Part shown: positions 24,795 to 34,221 of the stretch, piece by piece
Numbering within the stretch: the first letter of the stretch is position 1
Layout: each line of letters starts with the position of its first letter
NCBI RefSeq assembly: GCF_009299475.1
Contig: NZ_WBSN01000005.1
Span: forward strand, 1-64,000
Source of the DNA: Bifidobacterium avesanii
GTDB lineage: Bacteria > Actinomycetota > Actinomycetes > Actinomycetales > Bifidobacteriaceae
DNA: 64,000 nt
Reading direction: 5' to 3'
The notes under the pieces: model-generated
What the model saw: the letters and a program-made list of their open reading frames with translations, nothing else
Databases searched by the model: none
Told to the model about the DNA's origin: nothing
Position numbers and translations under genes: made by a program

Positions 24795-26279
24795 CTACTC
24801 CTGCGCGGCGCGCAGCTTCATGTCGAGGATCACGCGCGTGCCGCCCTCGCGGCGCGGCTCCCAGCGCACGGTGCCGCCGAAGTCGTTGGTCACGAAGGTG
24901 TTGATGATCTGCGTGCCCAGGCCGGAGCCGGACGAACGCGCCATGCCCTCGTGCGATTCGGTGGCGAGGCCGTTGCCGTCGTCCTCCACCACGACGTTGA
25001 GGTTGTTGCCGCCGCGGCCCACGGAGATCGTCACGTGGCCCTCCTTGCGCCCCTCGAAGCCGTGCTCGATGGAGTTGGTGACCAGCTCGGTGAGCACCAG
25101 GCTCAGCGGGGTGGCGTCCTGCGCGGGCATCATGCCGAACTTGCCCAAATAGCTGATGTCGATGTGCTGGTCCTTGGAGACCGCCAGATCCACGCTCAGG
25201 CGCAGCAGGTTGGCGATGACCTTGTCGAAGTCCACCACCTCGTCGGCGCTCTGGCTCAGGCCCTCGTGCAGCACGGCGATGGTCTGCACGCGACGCTGCG
25301 CCTCACCGAGCTCCTTGCGGACCTCCTCGTTCTTGGTGCGGCGGGCCTGCAGGCGCAGCAATGCGGAGACGGCCTGCAGGTTGTTCTTCACGCGGTGGTG
25401 GATCTCGGAGATCGTGGCGTCCTTGGTCTGCAGCTCCTTCTCGCGCCGGCGCAGCTCGGTGACGTCGCGGCACAGCACGATGCCGCCCACGCGGCCGTTC
25501 GCGTCGTACAGGGGCAGGGAGCGCAGGGAGACGGCGGAGCGGTTGGCGTTGAGCTCGGAGTCGACCGGCGCCTTGGCGGTGAGCACGAGCGGCAGCGTCT
25601 CCGGCACGGGATCGTTCTGGTGCAGCAGCGCGGTGCCGATCTCCGACAGGTACTGGCCCTGCATGACCTGCAGCGAGCCGAGTCGGCGGAAGCAGCTGAT
25701 GGCGTTCGGGGAGGCGTAGCGCACGATGCCCTCGGCGTTGAGGACGATGAAGCCGTCGGACACGCGCGCGTTGTGGCGCTGGTTGAGCACGGAGTCGCTG
25801 TACGGGAACTGGCCGCGCGGGATCATCTCGAACAGCTGCTTGCCGGCCTTGATGCTTTCGGACTCGTAGCGGCCGTTGGATTCACGGGTGGCCATGTTGG
25901 TCTCGCGCACCACCAGTCCGAGCGTCTTGCCGTTGTGGCGCACGGGCGCGTACACGTCGCAGATGGTGTTGCGGCCCTGCGTGCGCAGGCGGGTGGAGCG
26001 GAACACGCTGCTCGACTTCATGGCCTGGTCGAGTTCGGCGACCTGCTCCCCGGGCACGGCCTTGCCGACCACGTCGTCGAAGCGCAGCGACATGACGGTG
26101 GACGGGCGGCACTGCTCGGCCACCACGTATTCGCCGTCTCCGTTCTGGATGAGCAGCATGAGGTCCGCGAAGCTCAGGTCCGCGATCACCTGCCAGTCGC
26201 CCACGAGGTGGTGGAGCCATTCGCGGTCGTCGTCGGTCAGATCGGGTCGTGTTGCGAGGATATGCGTGAAATCAGCCAT
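24795..26279 (-). CDS. GAF/PAS sensor histidine kinase, PdtaS-like
   Basis: A 494-residue soluble kinase. An N-terminal GAF-like region (to about 150) and a PAS domain (DGFIVLNAEGIVRYASPNAI) precede the HisKA_2 dimerisation helix with phospho-His in ISEIHHRVKNNLQAVSALL and an HATPase domain (ELVTNSIEHGF, EDDGNGL, SGLGTQII). The His-box and WhiB1 neighbour match mycobacterial PdtaS, which signals to the RNA-binding antiterminator PdtaR; a PdtaR gene is not in this window. The start at MADFTHIL (26279) is preferred over 26333. Confidence 0.88.
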   Translation of the reverse strand: MADFTHILATRPDLTDDDREWLHHLVGDWQVIADLSFADLMLLIQNGDGEYVVAEQCRPSTVMSLRFDDVVGKAVPGEQVAELDQAMKSSSVFRSTRLRTQGRNTICDVYAPVRHNGKTLGLVVRETNMATRESNGRYESESIKAGKQLFEMIPRGQFPYSDSVLNQRHNARVSDGFIVLNAEGIVRYASPNAISCFRRLGSLQVMQGQYLSEIGTALLHQNDPVPETLPLVLTAKAPVDSELNANRSAVSLRSLPLYDANGRVGGIVLCRDVTELRRREKELQTKDATISEIHHRVKNNLQAVSALLRLQARRTKNEEVRKELGEAQRRVQTIAVLHEGLSQSADEVVDFDKVIANLLRLSVDLAVSKDQHIDISYLGKFGMMPAQDATPLSLVLTELVTNSIEHGFEGRKEGHVTISVGRGGNNLNVVVEDDGNGLATESHEGMARSSGSGLGTQIINTFVTNDFGGTVRWEPRREGGTRVILDMKLRAAQE

Positions 26280-26340
26280 GTCACTTAGTGTAAGGTGCGT
26301 GGGCGCCAATGTCACGGCGGGTCGCCCCTTCACGTTCCGC

Positions 26341-26384
26341 CGTGGTTACGCTATCGTAGGTTACGCAAGCGTAGGTTATTGGAT
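26341..26384. repeat. Three tandem 14-15-bp repeats upstream of the hemolysin III gene
   Basis: CGTGGTTACGCTAT, CGTAGGTTACGCAAG and CGTAGGTTATTGGAT follow one another directly. They sit in the divergent promoter space between the PdtaS-like kinase gene and the hemolysin III gene, so they could be a regulator's multiple binding sites. Confidence 0.5.
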
Positions 26385-26403
26385 TCGGATGGACGGGAGC
26401 GAC

Positions 26404-27288
26404 ATGGCGAAGCGGAGCACACCCGAGATCGAGGCGAAGCGGCGGGCCGTCATCAAGGCCAGGGAGGACCATCTGCAGGCGAAGGCGGACGCGGTGAGGG
26501 CCACCGCGCAGGCCCGCGCCGAGACGATCCGCATGAAGGCCGAGGAGAAGGCCAGCAAGGTGATCGCGCGCGCCGAGGAGCGTGCGGCGAAGATCGAGGG
26601 CATCGCCCCCGCCGAGATGGCGCGCAAGGTGCGCCTCGACGTGCATGGCCGGCCCAAGCCCCTGCTGCGCGGCTGGATCCACGCCGTGGCCGCGCCGCTC
26701 GCGCTGGCCGCCGGCATCGTGCTCATCTGCCTGGCGCCGTTCGCCTCGCTCAAGTGGGCGTGCGCCGTGTTCATGACCTGCTCGCTGGTGCTGTTCACCA
26801 ATTCGGCGGCCTATCATCTGGGCGACTGGAGCCCGCGCGTCACCGACGTGCTGCGCCGCATCGACCACATGAACATCTTCCTGCTCATCGCCGGCACGTA
26901 CACGCCGGCGTCCTTCGCGCTCCAGCCGTTCTGGCGCAACCTCATCATCGGCGGCATGTGGGGGTGCACCGCCGTGGCGCTCGTCATCCACGTGATCTGG
27001 ATCAACGCGCCGCGCTGGCTGTACACCATCACGTACATCGTGTTCGGCGTGTCCGGCGTGGCGTTCATGAGCCTGTTCTGGAACTCCCCCGTCGCCGGCC
27101 CCGCCGTGGTGATCCTGCTCGCCTCGGGCGGCGCCTGCTACATCGCGGGGGCGATCGTCTACGCGCTGCGCAAGCCCGACCCGTGGCCGCGCGTCTTCGG
27201 CTTCCACGAGATCTTCCATGTGGGCACCGTCGCGGGGTACGCCTGCCACATGGTGGCGATCTACATGGTCATCGTGCAGCTGTGGTGA
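26404..27288 (+). CDS. Hemolysin III/PAQR-family membrane protein with N-terminal coiled coil
   Basis: A 294-residue protein. The first 80 residues are highly charged Ala/Lys/Glu/Arg, predicted coiled coil and not part of the core family. Seven membrane segments follow with zinc-site motifs: NSAAYHLGDW, RIDHMNIFLLIAGTYTP and FGFHEIFHVGTVAGYACH. GGGAG lies five bases before the ATG at 26404; an ATG at 26389 is also in frame. Biochemical activity of bacterial members is poorly defined; hydrolase activity is an analogy to eukaryotic PAQR receptors. Confidence 0.85.
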   Translation: MAKRSTPEIEAKRRAVIKAREDHLQAKADAVRATAQARAETIRMKAEEKASKVIARAEERAAKIEGIAPAEMARKVRLDVHGRPKPLLRGWIHAVAAPLALAAGIVLICLAPFASLKWACAVFMTCSLVLFTNSAAYHLGDWSPRVTDVLRRIDHMNIFLLIAGTYTPASFALQPFWRNLIIGGMWGCTAVALVIHVIWINAPRWLYTITYIVFGVSGVAFMSLFWNSPVAGPAVVILLASGGACYIAGAIVYALRKPDPWPRVFGFHEIFHVGTVAGYACHMVAIYMVIVQLW

Positions 27289-27320
27289 GCCGGGCCACGT
27301 GCCCGACCGGCCGGCTACGG

Positions 27321-27360
27321 CGAAGGGCGGCGTTCCCCCATTCGGGAACGCCGCCCTTCG
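27321..27360. terminator. Bidirectional terminator between hemolysin III and greA
   Basis: A perfect 17-bp stem, CGAAGGGCGGCGTTCCC (27321-27337) with its complement (27344-27360), closes a 6-base loop. It lies between convergent genes. Confidence 0.8.
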
Positions 27361-27431
27361 TCATATCAGCCGCGCCGTATTGCGCCGCCGCCGGCCGCCT
27401 CAACGCGGCAGGCCGGCGAATGGATCGGAGC

Positions 27432-27917
27432 TCAGGCCTCGAACGGCTTGGCCTCCTTGATCGTCACGGTGATCTCACGGCCGTTGGGGGCCTTGTAGGA
27501 GACCTCGTCGCCGGCGTGCGCGCCCAGGATGGCGGCGCCGATCGGGGACTCGGGGCTGATCACCTCGTGCTGCGTGGCCACGGCGATGTCGCGCGAGCCG
27601 AGCACATACGTCTTCTCGCGGCCGGCGAGCAGGATGGTGACCACGGAGCCGTTGCCCACGGTGCCGGCCTTGGGGGCCTGCATGATCTTCGCGTTGCGCA
27701 GCTTGACGGTGAGCTCGTTGACGCGGCCCTCGTTCTTGCCCTGCTCCTCGCGGGCGGCCTGGTAGCCGCCGTTCTCGGACAGGTCGCCCTCGGCGCGCGC
27801 CGCGGCGATGCGCTCGGCGATTTCGCTGCGGTAGTCGCCCTCGCGCCATTCGAGTTCCTTCTTGAGCTTGTCGTACGCCTCCTGCGTGAGCAGGACGACC
27901 TTTTCCTCATCTGCCAT
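27432..27917 (-). CDS. greA: Transcription elongation factor GreA
   Basis: A 161-residue factor that rescues backtracked RNA polymerase by stimulating transcript cleavage. The coiled-coil tip carries the acidic residues in AEGDLSENGGYQAARE; the C-terminal FKBP-like domain ends VSYKAPNGREITVTI. Length fits the family. AAGGGA precedes the ATG at 27917. It lies 125 bp below the FKBP gene on the same strand. Confidence 0.95.
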   Translation of the reverse strand: MADEEKVVLLTQEAYDKLKKELEWREGDYRSEIAERIAAARAEGDLSENGGYQAAREEQGKNEGRVNELTVKLRNAKIMQAPKAGTVGNGSVVTILLAGREKTYVLGSRDIAVATQHEVISPESPIGAAILGAHAGDEVSYKAPNGREITVTIKEAKPFEA

Positions 27918-28042
27918 GGTGTTTCCCTTCGATGTGCATGGAACAATGTGCATGGAAAACGCCGGCGTCATGGCCATGCGACGGGGCCGCACGATGAGCC
28001 GGCGCTGAAAATCTTGTGGTGCGTGCCTGTGATCGACGCCCG

Positions 28043-28453
28043 TCAGCGGGTGGAGATGATGTCGATCACGAACACCAGCGTGTCGCCGCCGCCGATGCCG
28101 GCCTGCGGGACGCCGCGGGAGCCGTAGCCGTACTCCGGCGGGATGGAGACGACCAGACGGGAACCCACGTTGTGGCCCGGGACGGTCTGGTCCCAGCCCT
28201 TGATGACCTGGCCGACGCCGATGCCGAAGCTCGCCGGCTGATGGCGCGCGAAGCTCGAGTCGAACGCGGAGTCCTTGCCCCACACCACGCCGTGGTAGTT
28301 CACGGTCACGGTGTCGCCGCGGCGCACGATCGGGCCGTCGCCCTCGACCAGCTCGACGACCTTGAGGCCGGCGGGCGCGGTTTCGGACGGGAATTCGATC
28401 GTCGGGGTGGCGCCGAACTCGGCGTTGACCTTCGGCATGTTCGTATCAGCCAT
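28043..28453 (-). CDS. FKBP-type peptidyl-prolyl isomerase
   Basis: A 136-residue cytosolic isomerase that speeds proline-limited folding. FKBP signatures are VTVNYHGVVW, FDSSF, VIKGWDQTVPG and the C-terminal IPPEYGYGSRG. No signal peptide is present. AAGGAG lies six bases before the ATG at 28453, which is therefore chosen over an in-frame ATG at 28477. Confidence 0.93.
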   Translation of the reverse strand: MADTNMPKVNAEFGATPTIEFPSETAPAGLKVVELVEGDGPIVRRGDTVTVNYHGVVWGKDSAFDSSFARHQPASFGIGVGQVIKGWDQTVPGHNVGSRLVVSIPPEYGYGSRGVPQAGIGGGDTLVFVIDIISTR

Positions 28454-28594
28454 TGTTGTCTCCTTGTCGCTGTTCAATATCGCGCTATCCTAGCGGCTTT
28501 CGGCGCCGATCGCAACGCATGCGGCCGTTTTCGACAGGCCATTGGCCGTTGGCCGCGGCCGGCCGCGCGGCGGCGATCAGTATGATCAATACGA

Positions 28595-29197
28595 TCAGTA
28601 CAGCACGCCGTACATGCGCACGATGAAGAACAGGCCCAGCGCGGCGAACAGCACGGTCAGGGCGACCATGGCGAACACGGCGGCGCGACGGGCGGCCAGA
28701 CGCGGGTAGACGACCCTGGCCACGAAGAACGCCACGAAGCCGATCACCGCGCAGTTGAAGCCCGTCGCCGCGACGTTCCCGGCCGACAGGCCGGCTAGGC
28801 CCTGCGGCTCCGCGAGGGAATCGATGATGGCCGGCAGCACGAACACGCCCCACGCGCCGAAGCCGAACAGACCCACGCCCCCGTACACGAACGGCACGGC
28901 CTTGGGGTTTTTGACGCCGTGCGACAGCGAATCGGCGGCCCACAGCAGCGCGAAGCCCACGATGTACGTGTACGCCACGGCGAGCAGGCAGGCGACCATG
29001 GCCCACGGCACGATCGCCAGATGCGCGAGGGACGCGTAGATCGGCGCGCACACGAACTCCCCCACGCACGCGACGATCGCCGCGACGACGCCCTGCACCA
29101 GCAGGCTCGGCAGACCGCCCTCGACTTCGCCGCCGTCCGCCGTGCCCGGCTCCCCGGATGCGTTGCGCGCGGACCGCTGGATGTTCCTTCCCGCCAT
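28595..29197 (-). CDS. Uncharacterised polytopic membrane protein
   Basis: A 200-residue protein with a charged 30-residue N-terminus and about five hydrophobic segments (LLVQGVVAAIVACVGEF, IVPWAMVACLLAVAYTYIVG, VPFVYGGVGLFGFGAWGVF and others). I do not recognise the family. GAGGAG precedes the ATG at 29197. The neighbouring FKBP gene is on the same strand, with a 140-bp gap. Confidence 0.7.
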   Translation of the reverse strand: MAGRNIQRSARNASGEPGTADGGEVEGGLPSLLVQGVVAAIVACVGEFVCAPIYASLAHLAIVPWAMVACLLAVAYTYIVGFALLWAADSLSHGVKNPKAVPFVYGGVGLFGFGAWGVFVLPAIIDSLAEPQGLAGLSAGNVAATGFNCAVIGFVAFFVARVVYPRLAARRAAVFAMVALTVLFAALGLFFIVRMYGVLY

Positions 29198-29335
29198 GAC
29201 TCTCCTCAACTCTGCGACGTCGGCACGCGGATCGCCGCCCGCCGGATTACAGCGGCCCAGTATACGGACCGTTTGTAAACGGGAGGGGCGGCGTCCGCAT
29301 CGTTGACGGCGATCAGACCGGCGCGCCGATCGAAC

Positions 29336-29605
29336 TCACATGGACGCGAACTCACGCACCAGCGCATGGCGCATGACGTCGTCGGCGGACACGCCGCGGC
29401 GTTTCGCGACGGCGTCCAGCATGGCAGACATATCGGCGCTCAACGAGAACGTACGGCTCACCGCATCGGCTTGGGCGACGGGAACGACCGGCCCAGAATA
29501 CACGGCGCCCGGCTTGCCTCCGAACTCTCCGTCATCCGCGGCGTCCGCCCACTCGTCCAACATCTCGTCGGTGACCACACGGCCACCCTTGGCAACGAAA
29601 GCCAT
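29336..29605 (-). CDS. Probable antitoxin, ribbon-helix-helix-like
   Basis: An 89-residue protein. The C-terminal part (SRTFSLSADMSAMLDAVAKRRGVSADDVMRHAL) reads like a ribbon-helix-helix DNA-binding fold, with an N-terminal acidic segment that could neutralise a toxin. GGAGG overlaps the stop of the upstream toxin-like gene at good spacing to the second ATG. The toxin-antitoxin role is inferred from size, fold and order. Confidence 0.55.
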   Translation of the reverse strand: MAFVAKGGRVVTDEMLDEWADAADDGEFGGKPGAVYSGPVVPVAQADAVSRTFSLSADMSAMLDAVAKRRGVSADDVMRHALVREFASM

Positions 29606-29617
29606 GGCCATCTCCTC

Positions 29618-29893
29618 CTACAACAGCATCAACTCGTGCAGCACCTTCGGCGTCGCCTTCATGGCATGGAACACATGCCACCGATCCGACTCGTCCAGCA
29701 CCGCGACCATTTCCAGCAGCCGGCCGCGTTCGTCATAGCCGACCGCCACATACCGCAACGGATCGGTGCCCTCCCGCGGCATGAACCGCACGACGTTGCT
29801 CCATGCGACATGCACCGAATGCTCGGACACGTCGGGGTGACGTTTGCTGACGCGCGGATCGACCACAACATCTCCGAATGGCACGATCACCAC
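29618..29893 (-). CDS. Probable toxin of a small TA pair, BrnT/RelE-like
   Basis: A 91-residue protein beginning with a GTG run; a GTG at 29884 has better spacing to GGAAGG. Segments DPRVSKRHPDVSEHSVHVAW, YVAVGYDERGRLLEM and WHVFHAMKATPKVLHELM follow the beta-strand plus terminal helix layout of BrnT-type RNases, with weak identity. It lies 12 bp ahead of the antitoxin-like gene. Toxicity is not demonstrated. Confidence 0.5.
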   Translation of the reverse strand: MVIVPFGDVVVDPRVSKRHPDVSEHSVHVAWSNVVRFMPREGTDPLRYVAVGYDERGRLLEMVAVLDESDRWHVFHAMKATPKVLHELMLL

Positions 29894-30117
29894 CTTCCGC
29901 TAGCTTGCCTCCAGTGTATCCCGCACACTTTGGAATACGCTCGCGGAATCAATCGGCGTCACACGGACCAACCATGACGGACCGTTCACGACGAAAGCCA
30001 CGGACAATGACGGGCATCGCGAGTTTCCCATTGAGAAGATTGTGACCAACATGATGCCATTTCCAAGACGGCAGATTGCTGCTGCACGCCGCCTAATAAA
30101 ATCCGATTCGCGAAAAG

Positions 30118-30197
30118 TGCCCCCGGTGGGACTCGAACCCACAAGCCGAAGCGAAGGATTTTAAGTCCTCTGCGTATACCGATTTCGCCACGGGGGC
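30118..30197 (-). tRNA. tRNA-Leu (UAA)
   Basis: Read on the minus strand, acceptor arms GCCCCCG and CGGGGGC pair, with discriminator A. The T arm is GTGGG-TTCGAGT-CCCAC and the anticodon loop contains TTAA giving UAA. The long variable arm fits a class II tRNA. The CCA end is not encoded. Confidence 0.95.
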
Positions 30198-30294
30198 CTG
30201 ATGCGGGCTCCGAGCAAACTCGCGGAGTTCGCATCAAGTACTTGGTCATTATGCCACGTTTGCCGAGGCAACGCGTCGCACGCCACTCCGTCCG

Positions 30295-31350
30295 TCAGCG
30301 CGCGGCGAGCAGGCGGCGGCCGTAGTCGAGCACGATGCCGTCGAGCAGGCCGTGCTCGCTGGCCACGTAGGACGTGACGGTTCCCTCGCCGCGGGCCGCG
30401 TTGGCGCGTTCGGCCACCTTGGCGAGCACGCGGCTCCAGACAAGCGCGCCGCCGCCCACCACGTCGATGCGGCCGGGGTGGATGGTCTTGTAGGCGCGGC
30501 GGTCCTCGCGGGTCATTCTGAGGAACCGGTCGTTGACGGCGGTGATGTCCGCGATGGGCACGCGGCGGCCGTCCACGGCGGAGTGGTTGTATTCGGGCAG
30601 GCCCATGTAGAGGGCGGTCATGGTGGTGACCGTGCCGGACACGCCGATGATGGTGCCGGTGCGCTCGGCGGGCACGGTGCGGAACGCCTCCTCGATGTGT
30701 TCGTCGATGTCCGCGACGGCCTCGGCGATCTGCTCCTCGGTGGGCGGGTCGGCGAGCAGGTGGCGCTCGGTCATGCGCACGGAGCCGATGTTCATGGAGA
30801 ACGCGGCGGTCACGTCGTCGGCGGGCGCGTCCACGCCGTCGCCGCCGAGCACGAGTTCGGTCGAGCCGCCGCCCAGATCGACCACCAGATACGGCGGCGC
30901 GGGCACGGTGCCGTCCTGCTCGGGGCCGAGCACGCTGGTGGCGCCGAGGAAGCTCAGGCGGGCCTCCTCGGTGCCGGGGATGACTTCGGGGCGCACGCCG
31001 AGGATCCCCTCGATGCGGTCCTCGAACTCCTCGCGGTTGGCGGCGTCGCGTGTGGCGGACGTGGCCACGAAGCGCAGGCCGTCCACATGGTGTTCGGCGA
31101 GCAGGTCCGCGAACTCCCCCGCCGCCGCGTACGCGCGCTGCAGGGCGTCGTCGGCGAAGCGGTGCGTCTTGTCCACGTCCTGGCCGAGGCGGATGACGCG
31201 CAGCACGCGCGGCAGCACGTCCGTGTAGCCGTTCGCGTCCACGCGCGAGATCTTGAGGCGGATCGAATTGGTGCCGCAGTCGATGCCGGCGACCGTCACC
31301 GCACCCGGATTCGTGGCGTTCACTGCGTTCGTTGCACTCGTGCCGGTCAT
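30295..31350 (-). CDS. Ppx/GppA-family exopolyphosphatase/guanosine pentaphosphatase
   Basis: A 351-residue phosphatase of the ASKHA fold. Signatures: IDCGTNSIRLKI (phosphate 1), SATRDAANREEF, YLVVDLGGGSTEL (phosphate 2), and the C-terminal GGGALVWSRVL. It hydrolyses polyphosphate and/or pppGpp; which one is not decidable here. Its ATG shares a base with the stop of the DUF501 gene (TGATG), so the row ftsB-DUF501-ppx is one translational unit. Confidence 0.9.
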   Translation of the reverse strand: MTGTSATNAVNATNPGAVTVAGIDCGTNSIRLKISRVDANGYTDVLPRVLRVIRLGQDVDKTHRFADDALQRAYAAAGEFADLLAEHHVDGLRFVATSATRDAANREEFEDRIEGILGVRPEVIPGTEEARLSFLGATSVLGPEQDGTVPAPPYLVVDLGGGSTELVLGGDGVDAPADDVTAAFSMNIGSVRMTERHLLADPPTEEQIAEAVADIDEHIEEAFRTVPAERTGTIIGVSGTVTTMTALYMGLPEYNHSAVDGRRVPIADITAVNDRFLRMTREDRRAYKTIHPGRIDVVGGGALVWSRVLAKVAERANAARGEGTVTSYVASEHGLLDGIVLDYGRRLLAAR

Positions 31351-31973
31351 CAGTCCTCGCCCTCCTTGCGATCGTTTCCTTCCGCATCGTTCGCATCATC
31401 CGCATCGTCCGCGCGCAGGCCGCACCGGCACACGGCCGGATCGAACTCGCCGCGGATGCGTTCGAGCACGCGGTCCCCGATCGGGTTCACGCCCGGTCCC
31501 ATGACCAGCGACTGCGCCACGAGGGCGTGCAGGCACTTGACGCGCACGGGCATGCCGCCGGCGCTGATGCCCTCGATGTGGCTTTCGTCGTCGCCGAGCC
31601 GTTCGGCCAGCGCATGGCGGAAGCCGAGATACAGTTCGTGCGCCCGCTCGTAGGCGGCGCGCACGTCTTCGTCCTGTTCGACGAGCGCCGTGTAGGACGG
31701 CATTTCGCCGTTCGCCTCCACGTGGGAGACGGCCTTGACGACTTCGGGGCCGGTCAGGTAGCAGGTGGTGGGGAACGGGATGCCGCCCGGCAGCAGCGGC
31801 CGGGTCACCACGGCGAGCGGGTTGCCGCACACGCAGCGCGCGCCGACGGCGACCATGCCGCGCGGATAGCGGCCGAGCTGCTCCTGCACGAGGGCGATGT
31901 CCCGCTCCGCGGCGCCCTCGCTGAGCTTGGCGGCGGCCAGATCGGTCACGAACTTGAGGTCATTGGGGGTCAT
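31350..31973 (-). CDS. DUF501-family protein
   Basis: A 207-residue protein typical of the actinobacterial DUF501 family (RYPRGMVAVGARCVCGNP, PFPTTCYLTGPEVVKAVSHV, GMPVRVKCLHALVAQSL). It carries conserved Cys residues of unknown purpose and an acidic tail. Order ftsB, DUF501, ppx after enolase is conserved in mycobacteria. Start and stop overlap both neighbours. Confidence 0.88.
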   Translation of the reverse strand: MTPNDLKFVTDLAAAKLSEGAAERDIALVQEQLGRYPRGMVAVGARCVCGNPLAVVTRPLLPGGIPFPTTCYLTGPEVVKAVSHVEANGEMPSYTALVEQDEDVRAAYERAHELYLGFRHALAERLGDDESHIEGISAGGMPVRVKCLHALVAQSLVMGPGVNPIGDRVLERIRGEFDPAVCRCGLRADDADDANDAEGNDRKEGED

Positions 31974-32491
31974 TGGTTGTTGTCCTTGGTGGTTTCGCTG
32001 GTGGAAGTGGAACTGGGGGTGCCGCCGGAGCCGGGGGAATCCGCGTTCGCATTGCCGTCGGCGTTGGCGTCGTCCTGCTTGTCCGCCTCCTCGAACGCGT
32101 ACGAGAGCTCCTTGTACCACGGCAGGGTGTCCGCCGTGGTGCCGTCCGACGTGTTGGAGGAGTCCGAGGACGCGTCGCCGCCCACGGCCTCCGGATGGAG
32201 CACGCGGATGGCCTGTTCGCCGGGGAACACGAAGCCGAGGCGTTCGCGGGCCTGCGCGGCCACGTACGCGTCGTCCGACCAGCGGGCGATGTCGTTCTGC
32301 AGCTCCTGGTTCTTCTCGACGAGCGCGGCCTGCGTTTTCTTCAGCGCGTTGAGCTCGGCGAGGTTCGTCGCGTACGTGTGGAACGTGGAGACCAGTTGGA
32401 TCAGTCCGATGACGACCAGAATGATCGACAGGAAAAACGCGATGGGTCCCGAGGGAATGCGGGATGTTGATTTTCTTCCTGAAGACGCCAT
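31970..32491 (-). CDS. FtsB/DivIC-family septum-formation protein
   Basis: A 173-residue single-pass protein. A membrane helix (about 14-34, IAFFLSIILVVIGLIQLV) is followed by a coiled coil (AELNALKKTQAALVEKNQEL) and the family WSDDAYVAAQARERLGFVFPGE motif, then a long disordered acidic Ser/Asn tail. In divisomes FtsB bridges FtsL and FtsQ. The ATG at 32491 lies immediately after the enolase terminator and has a poor ribosome site. Confidence 0.85.
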   Translation of the reverse strand: MASSGRKSTSRIPSGPIAFFLSIILVVIGLIQLVSTFHTYATNLAELNALKKTQAALVEKNQELQNDIARWSDDAYVAAQARERLGFVFPGEQAIRVLHPEAVGGDASSDSSNTSDGTTADTLPWYKELSYAFEEADKQDDANADGNANADSPGSGGTPSSTSTSETTKDNNQ

Positions 32492-32500
32492 GGATACGAA

Positions 32501-32540
32501 AATACCCGCCGCATTCGACTTGCGGAATGCGGCGGGTATT
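32501..32540 (-). terminator. Rho-independent terminator of enolase
   Basis: A perfect 16-bp stem, AATACCCGCCGCATTC (32501-32516) with its complement (32525-32540), followed on the minus strand by TTTTCG. It ends ten bases before the ftsB start, so ftsB translation from enolase read-through would start right after the hairpin. Confidence 0.8.
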
Positions 32541-32582
32541 CGCAACGCCTAGCGCCGGTTAATGCGACGCAGGGCGACTAGC

Positions 32583-33890
<1,308 letters not shown>

Positions 33891-34019
33891 TTACAGACTG
33901 TATGTTGTGATTACGGAATCTACACTAATGGGATTGATGGACGTTGCCAAGGATTTCCCCCGCATTTTCGCCGCCGCGCGTCCATCTGTCGGAACGGCCC
34001 GTTCCGCATGGCGCCCCGC

Positions 34020-34055
34020 GCATTGTCCCGTACATTGCCCCGCACGTTGTCCATG
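34020..34055. repeat. Three 12-bp tandem repeats ahead of the TPP riboswitch
   Basis: GCATTGTCCCGT, ACATTGCCCCGC and ACGTTGTCCATG follow directly. A near-perfect palindrome CGGAACGGCCCGTTCCG lies just upstream near 33990-34006. Both fall between the enolase promoter and the riboswitch. Confidence 0.45.
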
Positions 34056-34075
34056 GCATGCGCCCACAATGAACG

Positions 34076-34221
34076 TTGACACGGGGTGCCCAGGCTGAGA
34101 CCTCAAAACATGCTGGACGCGCCGCGCGGATCGCACGCGCGGCAAGGCGGAAAGCGGGTGGCCGGGCTGAGATCACACTCGTCGAACCTGATGTAGCCAG
34201 TACTATCGAAGGGAATGTCAG
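34076..34221 (+). promoter_or_regulatory. TPP (THI-box) riboswitch with an expanded P3 arm
   Basis: P1 is TTGACA (34076-34081) pairing with TGTCAG (34216-34221). The 5' conserved block ACGGGGTGCC, the CTGAGA joint near 34166 and the 3' block GAACCTGATG...GAAGGGAA are all present. Between GGGGTGCC and the last GGCTGAGA about 75 bases form a long GC-rich arm (GCCGCGCG pairs with CGCGCGGC). GGCTGAGA occurs twice, at about 34093 and 34165. The ribosome site AAGGGA lies within the 3' aptamer strand and P1 abuts the ATG, so ligand binding should block translation. Confidence 0.88.

Noticed and set aside
34083..34104. A second, complete TPP aptamer in tandem
   Set aside because: Only one CCTGATG/GAAGGGA 3' half exists and one P1 stem forms, so a single aptamer with a long arm is the simpler reading.
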